From Streptomyces phaeolivaceus (GTDB lineage Bacteria > Actinomycetota > Actinomycetes > Streptomycetales > Streptomycetaceae): 64,000 bases of DNA. This document shows, piece after piece, positions 56,929 to 64,000 of this stretch. A program made the translations under genes and the position numbers. Where the stretch lies: assembly GCF_009184865.1 (NCBI RefSeq), contig NZ_CP045096.1, positions 3,472,001-3,536,000 of the forward strand. Direction: 5' to 3'. Under the pieces are notes generated by a model. It ran no database searches, was not told the origin of the DNA, and saw only the letters and a list, made by a program, of their open reading frames with translations. The first letter of the stretch is position 1, and the number at the start of each line of letters is the position of its first letter.

Positions 56929-58440
56929 ATGTCACCAGCACGAGCAGGAGCAGTACGCAGCACCCGCACCCGCGCGGCACGCGTGAGCGCCCCCTTGGCA
57001 GCGGTGGTGCTGCTGGCCGGAGGCCTGACCGCCCTGTCGCTCGGCCCGGCCGCGGCGGCCCCCGCGAAGGTGGGCGCGGCGGACGACTTCAACGGTGACG
57101 GATACGCCGACCTGGTGGTGGGCGCCCCGAACGGCAAGGTGTCCGGGAAGGCCAAGGCGGGCTATGTGACCGTCCTGTACGGCTCGAAGAGCGGCGTCTC
57201 CCCCTCGAAGTCCACGAAGAGGAAGCTGATCAGCCGCTCGACGAGCGGTGTCCCCGGCTCCGCCACCGCGAACCAGCGCTTCGGCTCGACGTTCACCAAG
57301 GGCGACCTGGACCGGGACGGCTACGGTGATCTGGTGATCGCGGGCGGTACGGCGGGCTCGGTGATCGTCTGGGGCTCGGCGTCCGGGCTGACCGGCGGTA
57401 CGAGCCTCGCCAAGTACGGGGCGGCCCCGCAGGCGGGCGACTTCGACGGCGACGGCAAGACCGACCTGGCGCTGTTCTCCGCGCAGTCGGTCGGCGGTGA
57501 CGACCCCGAGGGCGCCCCGGCGGCCCTGTGGAAGGGCCCGGTGTCCCGCGCGGGCAAGCCCGCGGCCGTGCTCAACCTCCTCGACAAGTCCCTGTGGTGG
57601 GGCTGGTACGAGGACGACGCCTCCTGCGCGACCGGCCACGGCTGCGAGAACGGGCCCTCCTCCATCACCGGCCCGGTGGTCTCCGGCCAGGTCGGCGACG
57701 TCAACGGCGACGGCCGCGACGACCTGGTCCAGTGGCACTACACGGGCGACGGCACCTGGGGCAACCGCCTGCTCCTGGGCGGGAGTTCGGGCTTCACCCG
57801 GGGTTGGGCGCCCGGCGACGACACGAGCCGCGACCCGGCGGGCACGGGCATCGGCGATGTGAACGGGGACGGCTACGACGACGTGGTCGTGGGCGCGGAG
57901 GGCTGGTCCGACCAGGTCCGGGTGGCGTACGGCTCCGCCGCCGGTCTCTCCGAGGCGAACACCGAGACCTTCGACCAGGACCTCCCGGGCTTCCCCGGCG
58001 CCCAGGAGGACGGTGACCTGGTCGGCTCGGCGGTCTCGGTCGCCGATGTCACCGGCGACGGCTACGCCGACATCGCCCTCGGCATCGCGTACGAGGACGT
58101 CACGGACATCACCGACACGGGCTCGGTCGCCCTGGTCCCCGGCAGCGCCTCCGGCGTCACGGGCGCGGGCACGAAGGTGTTCCACCAGAACACCGCCGGG
58201 GTCCCCGGAGTGGCCGAGGCGGGCGACCGGTTCGGCACCACCACGGCCCTCCTCGACCTCGACGGCAACGGCCACCCCGACCTCGCCACCGGCGCCCCCG
58301 CCGAGAACAGCGACAACGGCGCCGTCTGGGTTCTCCCGGGCACCGCCACGGGCCTCACCACCAAGTCGGCCCAGGCCTTCGGCCCCGGCGACGTGGCAGG
58401 CCCGACGACGGACGCGACCTTCGGGGCGGCCCTGCGCTGA
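56929..58440 (+). CDS. Secreted FG-GAP repeat (integrin-like propeller) protein
   Basis: 503 residues. Signal peptide (VVLLAGGLTALSLGPAAAAP). About seven FG-GAP/VCBS blades, each with a calcium loop such as DFNGDGYADLVVG, DLDRDGYGDLVIA, DFDGDGKTDLALF, DVNGDGRDDLVQW, DVNGDGYDDVVVG and DVTGDGYADIALG. These proteins are exported beta-propellers of largely unknown role, sometimes adhesive or enzyme-linked. No catalytic residues are seen. Monocistronic. Confidence 0.93.
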   Translation: MSPARAGAVRSTRTRAARVSAPLAAVVLLAGGLTALSLGPAAAAPAKVGAADDFNGDGYADLVVGAPNGKVSGKAKAGYVTVLYGSKSGVSPSKSTKRKLISRSTSGVPGSATANQRFGSTFTKGDLDRDGYGDLVIAGGTAGSVIVWGSASGLTGGTSLAKYGAAPQAGDFDGDGKTDLALFSAQSVGGDDPEGAPAALWKGPVSRAGKPAAVLNLLDKSLWWGWYEDDASCATGHGCENGPSSITGPVVSGQVGDVNGDGRDDLVQWHYTGDGTWGNRLLLGGSSGFTRGWAPGDDTSRDPAGTGIGDVNGDGYDDVVVGAEGWSDQVRVAYGSAAGLSEANTETFDQDLPGFPGAQEDGDLVGSAVSVADVTGDGYADIALGIAYEDVTDITDTGSVALVPGSASGVTGAGTKVFHQNTAGVPGVAEAGDRFGTTTALLDLDGNGHPDLATGAPAENSDNGAVWVLPGTATGLTTKSAQAFGPGDVAGPTTDATFGAALR

Positions 58441-58510
58441 GTGCCGCCCGCCGCCGGTCGGGCGGGACCGCGTCCCCGCGGCCCCGCCCGACCGGCCTCC
58501 GTCACATTGC

Positions 58511-58573
58511 TCCGCCTCGGTCCTCCGCCTCGGTCCTCCGTCTCAGTCCTCCGTCTCAGTCCTCCGTCTCAGT
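58511..58573 (+). repeat. 13-bp tandem repeat reaching the protease stop codon
   Basis: Four full units of cctccgYctcRgt plus a partial first unit. The last unit contains the stop codon (58569-58571) of the minus-strand gene. Confidence 0.9.
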
Positions 58574-60593
58574 CCGAGAACAGCGCCGTCTCCGCCGCCG
58601 TACTGCTGAATCCGTTGGTCGTCGTGATGCGCAGCCGGACGTCGTCCCCGGGCCGGAACTGGCCCCGGTCGAGCTGGACCGTGGGCTCCTTGAGCCCGAC
58701 GCCCAGGGTCTGCCAGGTGCGACCGCCGTCCGCGCTGACCTGCGCGGAGTAGGAGAGGTCGGGCTCGGGCTCCCGGTCGAACTCCAGGTCCATGCCGAGC
58801 ATGCCCTCCTCGACGCCCGCGAGCCGCGCGGCCCGTAGCGCGGGCGGGCTGCCGCCCGGCCGGAAGGTGTCCAACACCCGGCCGTCCACGACCAGTTCGA
58901 CGGCCTCCGGGGCCGGTCCGGCGGGCGTCACCACGTCGATCAGACCGGTCCGGTCGGCGCCGGGCTCCGGTTCCGAACTCAGTTTGACCGGCACCTGGAT
59001 CTCCCGCGGCGGGGTCCCGCCGCCCTGGAGGATCCGCAGCACGGCCGTCGGCTCCTGTTCGCCGCCCGCCGCGCCGTTCGCCGCATCGCCCGCCACGCCG
59101 TCCGCCGCGTCGTACGGCGCGGGCTGCCCGGCCGGCGGCCCCGGGAGCACGGCCGGACGTTCCACCGGGTTGACGAACCGGATGCTGCCCTCACCCCGGG
59201 TCAGGTTCACCGTGCCGACGACACTGACGAGTTGCTGCTCGGGCGCGCCCTCCGGGCCTGGGCCCGCCATCGCCCGTCGGCCGGGACCGGTCGAGGTCAC
59301 CCGGGTCGCGACGCGGGTGGGGCGCCGGTTGTCGGGCCGCCCGCCGCTGCCGCCGTAGCCCGCCATGACGGCGGCGGTCAGCGGCGGGGCCGACGGAACC
59401 ATGGGAGTCGGCTCGGAGCCGTAGCCGTAGCCGTAGCCGTACTCGTGGTCGGGGCCGGTGCCGATGCCGGTGGTGCCGGGGCCCGTGCCGGACACGAGGG
59501 CGTCCTCGGCGAGCAGACGGCGCCGGATGCCTTCGTAGGTGTAGGAGCTGAGCCACTGGCAGTCGCAGTAGGTCATGACGTCGTGCCACCGCTCCCCCGG
59601 CAGCGCCGTCATGGGCAGACCGAGGGCCGCGTCCCCGACGTCGAAGCCGACGAACGCGTGGGTCTCGTCGCCGAGTTGCCCGTTCTTGAAGGGGTAGTTC
59701 AGCAGATCGTCGTGGCTCTCCGTACAGAAGCCGGGGTGTCTGCGGCCCAGGGTGTGGCCCAGTTCGTGGGCGCCGTACCAGTCGCCGAACGCGCCGTCGA
59801 AGTCCCAGCCGAAGTCACGGGAGCCGCACGGTCCCGACGCCACGGTGGTGGGATCGGGCAGGCGCGGTACGCCGGAGGCGGCGCCGCGCAGGAAGAAGCC
59901 GCTGTCGGCGACCATCCCGTAGTAGTGGGTGCGCTGGTCGCCGCCGGCGCTCATGTCGAGCGCGCGGAGCGCGGCGAGCTGGGCGTTGACGTGCACGGCC
60001 TCGAAGTCCGGCGGGACGAGCGCGTCGACGACACCTCGGGTGCTGATGACCTCGGCCACCGGGTAGGCCCGCCGGAGCCAGGACTCCAGCGCCTGGTAGT
60101 CCTTCTCCCGTGGGGTGCGGACGGTGGCCGGGCTGCCGTACCGGTAGCGCACGCCCAGGACGCGCAGGCGCAGCGGGGGCCCGGCCTTGAACCAGACGGT
60201 GGGTCCGGCGGGGCCGGTGAGCGGCAGCGGGATCCCGCTGACCGCGTCGACGACGTTCACCGCCGTCACGCTGAGCGGGCCCTCGGCCGTCAGCCAGCTG
60301 GGCAGCACGAAGTTGAGGCTGAGCCCGGCGTCCCCCCGGCAGGCGGCGAGGGAGTGGGGCCGGGTGGGATCGAGGGTCACCGTGTTGACGGAGGCGATCG
60401 TGAGGGCCGGTTCCGCCGGGGAGCGGCGGGCGGCGATCACGCCCCGCACCGTGACCGACGGGCCGGAGGTGGCCTTGACATAGAGGCGGACGACGGTCGT
60501 CTTTCCCGCGATCAAGGTCACCGAGTGGTTGAGATCCTGTACGGCTTGGGTGATTTCCGACGCGTCCAGGACGCAATGCGACTGCGAAGCCAT
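58569..60593 (-). CDS. Zincin-type metallopeptidase-like protein of the LodAB locus
   Basis: 674 residues, no signal peptide. The central zinc motif HELGHTLGRRH at 276-286 has the three His and the Glu of a metzincin-like site (HExxHxxxxxH). The N-terminal ~140 residues look like a beta-sandwich, and the C-terminal part after ~440 is low-complexity and then beta-rich (VDGRVLDTFRPGG, SYSAQVSADGGRTW). It follows lodB on the same strand (83-bp gap), so it may act on LodA or be exported with it. That link is inference. Confidence 0.82.
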   Translation of the reverse strand: MASQSHCVLDASEITQAVQDLNHSVTLIAGKTTVVRLYVKATSGPSVTVRGVIAARRSPAEPALTIASVNTVTLDPTRPHSLAACRGDAGLSLNFVLPSWLTAEGPLSVTAVNVVDAVSGIPLPLTGPAGPTVWFKAGPPLRLRVLGVRYRYGSPATVRTPREKDYQALESWLRRAYPVAEVISTRGVVDALVPPDFEAVHVNAQLAALRALDMSAGGDQRTHYYGMVADSGFFLRGAASGVPRLPDPTTVASGPCGSRDFGWDFDGAFGDWYGAHELGHTLGRRHPGFCTESHDDLLNYPFKNGQLGDETHAFVGFDVGDAALGLPMTALPGERWHDVMTYCDCQWLSSYTYEGIRRRLLAEDALVSGTGPGTTGIGTGPDHEYGYGYGYGSEPTPMVPSAPPLTAAVMAGYGGSGGRPDNRRPTRVATRVTSTGPGRRAMAGPGPEGAPEQQLVSVVGTVNLTRGEGSIRFVNPVERPAVLPGPPAGQPAPYDAADGVAGDAANGAAGGEQEPTAVLRILQGGGTPPREIQVPVKLSSEPEPGADRTGLIDVVTPAGPAPEAVELVVDGRVLDTFRPGGSPPALRAARLAGVEEGMLGMDLEFDREPEPDLSYSAQVSADGGRTWQTLGVGLKEPTVQLDRGQFRPGDDVRLRITTTNGFSSTAAETALFSD

Positions 60594-60676
60594 GGCCGAA
60601 CCCCCAGAGCGGGTGGTGTGGGTCCCCCCGAACAGGTGGTTTTCGAACAGATGGGTTGCCCCTCTCCCTGTTCACT

Positions 60677-61873
60677 CTAGTGGCGGGGTTCCTGGGCCGC
60701 GCGTCGGCGGACGGGCCGGTGGTCAGGTCCGTGGTCGGCTCCCCGCCGTTGCCAGAACGGCAGTTCCGGCCAGCGGGTCTCCGCCGCGTAGGCCAGCGTG
60801 TGGTGGTGGGCGTAGGCGGCGGCGACTCCGTCGAGGAAGTCCGTGTACGAGGCCAGGACCGGTCCGTGCGGCGCGCCCGCGAGGCACAGGGCGGCGGCGA
60901 GACCGGCGCGGGCTCCGCTGTGCAGGGCGGTGAGGATGCCCTGCGAGGAGAGCGGGTCGAGGGCGAGCGCCGCGTCCCCGGCGGCGATCCAGCCCCGGCC
61001 GCCGTACGGCGTGAGGCGCAGCCCGTGGGCGGCGCTCCAGCGCGGGACGGGCGGGTCGGCGCGGTCCCCGGCGGTGAGACGGGCGCCGATGTGCCGGGTG
61101 CGCAGGGCCGCGCGCAGGAACCCGTCGGGGGTGCGCAGCCGGGGGTCGGCGAGGTCGGGGTCGGTGAGATGGGCGACGATGCGACCCACGGGCGTCAGCG
61201 TCGTGTACCACCAGCCGCCGGGCACCGCCTCCACGACGGTCCTGGCCTCCCGGTCCGACTCCCCTTCGGGCAAGCGTTCATGACGGTGCATCAGGGCATG
61301 GGTGGCCACCAGCCGGTCCTGGCGGCGGCGGACGGCCCGGCCCCGGGTGAGGGCGGCGTGCCGTCCCGTCGCGTCGACGGCCCAGGAGCAGCGCACCTCC
61401 CGGATACCGCGCCCCCGGCGTACGAGGAGGCGCAGGCCGGGGCCGTCGTCCACGAGGTCCACGGCCCGCCCGGGGAGCGGTTCGGCGCCCGCCGCGTGGG
61501 CCGCGTCCCGCAGGAACGCGTCGAAGCGGAGGCGGTCCAGCTGCCATCCCGCGCCGTACGGGTCCTGCACGGGGCCGCGTTCGTGCAGCGCGGGTGAGCC
61601 CCAGGAGACGTACATCCCGGTGGAGCGCAGATGCGGCGCGGCGGTGGCGGCGGGCCACAGGGCCAGGTCGCGCAGGAGGAGCGCGGCGGCCGACGGCAGG
61701 CTCTCGCCGACCTTGTGGGCGCCCGGCGCGGGCTCCGGTGGGTCGTCCACCAGGGCCACGCGCCGCCCGGCCCGCGCCAGCACGAGGGCGGCCACCGCAC
61801 CGGCCGGTCCCGCGCCGGCGACGACGGCGTCGTACATCTTGCACGTCGTCGTGGACCCGGGAGGGGCGCTCAT
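60677..61873 (-). CDS. lodB: LodB-like FAD-dependent oxidoreductase
   Basis: 398 residues. Flavoprotein of the tryptophan halogenase-like group: FAD Rossmann motif GAGPAGAVAALVLARAG near residue 19, KVGESLPSAA and the late GDAALALDPLSSQG. LodB proteins install the cysteine tryptophylquinone cofactor in LodA. Its ATG overlaps the lodA stop (ATGA), so the two products are made together. Assignment is by family motifs plus the LodA neighbour. Confidence 0.92.
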   Translation of the reverse strand: MSAPPGSTTTCKMYDAVVAGAGPAGAVAALVLARAGRRVALVDDPPEPAPGAHKVGESLPSAAALLLRDLALWPAATAAPHLRSTGMYVSWGSPALHERGPVQDPYGAGWQLDRLRFDAFLRDAAHAAGAEPLPGRAVDLVDDGPGLRLLVRRGRGIREVRCSWAVDATGRHAALTRGRAVRRRQDRLVATHALMHRHERLPEGESDREARTVVEAVPGGWWYTTLTPVGRIVAHLTDPDLADPRLRTPDGFLRAALRTRHIGARLTAGDRADPPVPRWSAAHGLRLTPYGGRGWIAAGDAALALDPLSSQGILTALHSGARAGLAAALCLAGAPHGPVLASYTDFLDGVAAAYAHHHTLAYAAETRWPELPFWQRRGADHGPDHRPVRRRAAQEPRH

Positions 61874-64000
61874 CGGTTGCCCGGGAAGCGGGCGACCTTC
61901 TCGATGAAGCCCGCCGACAGCTCCTCGTCGGGTTCCTCGGCGAGGGAGACGGCGGTGGCGAGGACGGCGTCGCGCAGCCGTTCGTCGGCGGCGAGCGGCA
62001 CATGCAGGCTCAGCAGGTTGCGGCCGAACGGCGGGGCGGGCTCGGCGGGGAAGGAGACCTCGGACTCCACGAGCATCTCGGCGGGCAGCAGGGGGTCGTC
62101 GGTGGCCCCCGGCCGGCGTTCGACCAGGCCGAGCCGCCCGAAGTCCTTCACCATCGCGTTGATGGTGGCCAGGTAGGGCGTGGGCAGCCAGCGGTCCCAG
62201 TTGGCCCGCCGGGCGAACGCGGCGAGCCGTTCCTCGCGCGGGCGCGTGGTGTCGACGGCGATCAGATAGTCCTCCTCGGCGAGGACGTGGTTGGGCACCC
62301 GGGCGGGCCAGAAGGTCGGCAGATACGGGTCGTGGCGCTTCTCGTACCCGGAGCGGCAGCTCGCGGTGTCCGTCTGCCAGGGCACCGCCATCCAGCGGGT
62401 CAGGTCGCCGGGGCCCTGGGCGTACAGCGGCCCGTCGTACGCCAGGGCGGCCTGCGGGGTGAGCACCCTGCCGTAGGGACGCTCGGGGTTGTCCTTCGAC
62501 CGGTGGCGGATACGGAACGGCGCGCTGTACATCGTGGTGTGGCGCAGCGGCCAGGTGATCTCGCAGCCGGGGTGGAAGGCGTCGGCGATACAGAAGGACA
62601 GGGCGGCGCGGTCCAGGGCGGCGGGCCGGGCGGCGAGCGGCAGCCGGTCCAGCGGCCGGGGTGCGGGGGCGGCGCCGGGGACGAGGTCGGAGACGAAGTC
62701 CCCGGCGGCCCAGAGCGCCAACTGCCGTGTCTGGAGGGGGGAGAGGGCCAGGTGCTGGCGGGCGGAGACGGCGGGCAGGCTCATCGCGTCGCCGTAGACG
62801 GGCGGCCAGGGGATCGGGGAGGTGCCGTCCCGGTCGGGGTCGCGCATGGTCTTCGAGATCTGTCGGCGCAGCTCCGTATGGCGTGGGCCGGGGTCGGCGA
62901 GGGCGGCCAGCAGCCCGGGGTCGAGGAAGTGTTCGCGTCCGCCGTGTCCGAAGAGGGTGGCCAGGCCCTGGTTGACCCATTGCAGATCGCACAGGCGGCG
63001 CAGGATCGGCAGGATGTCGTGGGTGAAGGACACCGGCTCCGGCTCGGGGAGCGCTCCGGCCGTGACGAACGCGTCGCGCAGCAGGTCGTACAGCGTGCGT
63101 ACGGACTTCAGCTCGGGGGCGTAGTTGGGCGGGCCGACCACCACCCAGGCCGGTTCGACCGGCAGGGCACGGCCCTCGACGCGGACCTCGGCGGTGACGG
63201 GGCCGTCGGAGATGTCGTCGTACCAGCCGTCGTTGTTGGCGAAGGTGTCGGCCTCCTTGCCGTCGGCGGACTCGGCGACGCCCCGGCCGCCGAGGAAGAT
63301 CAGCCGCCCGGCGTCGTCGGTGCGCAGCTCGCCGAGGTAGACCGGGATGTGGAGGAACCGGCCGGTGTCGAAGCGCAGTTCGGGGCCGCCGGACCGGTCC
63401 CGGCCGCGTACGGAGCGGGGGCCGGGGTCGATGGCCAGCCCGTCCCGGTCCGCGCCCCCGACCCGCGGGTTGCGCAGCCGGCTCTCCTCGGTCCGCGCGG
63501 CCTCGGGGATGTCCAGGGCCAGCTGGAACTGGTACCAGGCGGGCTTCTTGTTGGCGACGTGCGCGGTCCAGCGGATCTCGGCGTTGTCGGCGGTGAGTTC
63601 GGCCACCGGTTCCCCGGCCGCGTTGTAGCCGTAGATACGGAACCGGGCCGCCTGCCGCTTCAGGGCGCCGGTGGCGTCCTTGTACGAGCCGGTGGGCAGC
63701 GGCGGTTCGTCCTCGGTCTCGGGGGCGAGGAAGAACTCCTCGGCGCTGTCGCCGACGCGGGCGACACCGATCGCGGGGTGGATGGCGGCCCTCACGATCC
63801 GGGTGTCGCGGGCCGGGGGCTCGGTGGACGGGGGCCGGGCGGGGCCGGGTTCGGCGGCCGGGACGCCGTTGGCGTCGCGGCGCCGACCGGCCGAGGCCTG
63901 GTAGACCGTCGCGCGGGCCTCGGCGATGCTGCCGGCGGGCTTGTGCTCGGCGAGGCTGTGCCAGGGGTTGAACGCCAGGTTGGCGCCGTACGCCGCCTGG
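61870..64000 (-). CDS. lodA: LodA/GoxA-like quinoprotein oxidase, frame continuing upstream into catalase-like sequence (partial)
   Basis: The LodA part starts near a GTG at 63795 and spans 641 residues: it begins RAAIHPAIGVARVGDS, as LodA/GoxA do. Counted from that GTG, Cys 411 (HPGCEITW) and Trp 473 (VPWQTD) fit the pair that forms cysteine tryptophylquinone. These enzymes oxidise amino-acid amines and release H2O2. Reading further upstream in the same frame meets no stop to the window edge and gives NLAFNPWHSLAEHKPAG and EARATVYQASAGRRR, resembling the C-terminal end of catalase-type proteins, then a Pro-rich linker. The gene may therefore encode a catalase-LodA fusion whose start is outside the window; GTG 63795 without an RBS is the alternative. 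Confidence 0.85.
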   Translation of the reverse strand, partial: QAAYGANLAFNPWHSLAEHKPAGSIAEARATVYQASAGRRRDANGVPAAEPGPARPPSTEPPARDTRIVRAAIHPAIGVARVGDSAEEFFLAPETEDEPPLPTGSYKDATGALKRQAARFRIYGYNAAGEPVAELTADNAEIRWTAHVANKKPAWYQFQLALDIPEAARTEESRLRNPRVGGADRDGLAIDPGPRSVRGRDRSGGPELRFDTGRFLHIPVYLGELRTDDAGRLIFLGGRGVAESADGKEADTFANNDGWYDDISDGPVTAEVRVEGRALPVEPAWVVVGPPNYAPELKSVRTLYDLLRDAFVTAGALPEPEPVSFTHDILPILRRLCDLQWVNQGLATLFGHGGREHFLDPGLLAALADPGPRHTELRRQISKTMRDPDRDGTSPIPWPPVYGDAMSLPAVSARQHLALSPLQTRQLALWAAGDFVSDLVPGAAPAPRPLDRLPLAARPAALDRAALSFCIADAFHPGCEITWPLRHTTMYSAPFRIRHRSKDNPERPYGRVLTPQAALAYDGPLYAQGPGDLTRWMAVPWQTDTASCRSGYEKRHDPYLPTFWPARVPNHVLAEEDYLIAVDTTRPREERLAAFARRANWDRWLPTPYLATINAMVKDFGRLGLVERRPGATDDPLLPAEMLVESEVSFPAEPAPPFGRNLLSLHVPLAADERLRDAVLATAVSLAEEPDEELSAGFIEKVARFPGNR

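Overview
The window is high-GC chromosomal DNA from a Streptomyces-type actinomycete. The evidence is the strong third-position G/C bias, frequent GTG starts, and actinobacterial families such as an AfsR-type regulator, an XRE/DUF397 pair, an S37 peptidase, a MHYT protein and many secreted hydrolases. No rRNA, tRNA, CRISPR array or insertion sequence was seen.

Layout: 1-1300 holds the end of a ribose utilisation operon (ribokinase, ribose pyranase). 1603-11128 is a compact type VII (ESX-like) secretion operon: two small WXG100-like proteins, a one-TM protein, EccD, a proline-rich MinD-like ATPase, a three-domain EccC and an accessory protein. 11257-15353 is an iron-type ABC importer (lipoprotein, fused permease, ATPase). 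15459-19677 carries a membrane protein and a very large AfsR-like regulator. 19940-22955 (minus strand) is an SdpABC-like toxin cassette with two toxin-precursor genes flanking sdpA and sdpB. 23200-24969 is a graveyard of gene fragments, including a copy of the 3' end of the ABC ATPase gene. 24966-26667 is a bld/whiJ-type trio: an anti-sigma-like ATPase divergent from XRE-DUF397.

26754-31141 holds small secreted proteins, an AraC regulator, a ricin-type lectin, a streptogrisin-like protease and a PIN/ribbon-helix-helix toxin-antitoxin pair. 31223-35698 is a sugar or polyol catabolic operon (oxidoreductase, DUF993, isomerase) divergent from a LacI regulator. 35844-46581 includes CsbD, a MarR-GNAT fusion, another isomerase, a MHYT protein, peptidase E coupled to a divergent EPSP synthase, a NagZ-like GH3 and an S37 peptidase. 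46693-56760 holds a fused ABC exporter, a phytase-like secreted protein, a class A beta-lactamase-like protein, DUF4180 overlapping a PAP2 membrane protein, a secreted nuclease and a collapsed glycosyltransferase gene. 56929-64000 holds an FG-GAP protein and a LodA/LodB quinoprotein oxidase system with a metalloprotease-like partner. The LodA reading frame continues upstream without a stop into catalase-like sequence.

Three observations stand out. First, the sdpC-sdpA-sdpB-sdpC cassette pairs toxins with near-identical leaders and divergent cores. Second, the LodA frame appears fused to a catalase-like domain. Third, short tandem repeats recur at or next to stop codons of unrelated genes. A 130-160 bp inverted repeat also occurs three times, with a compensatory change in its stem. 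All positions and families come from reading the sequence; no database search was possible.
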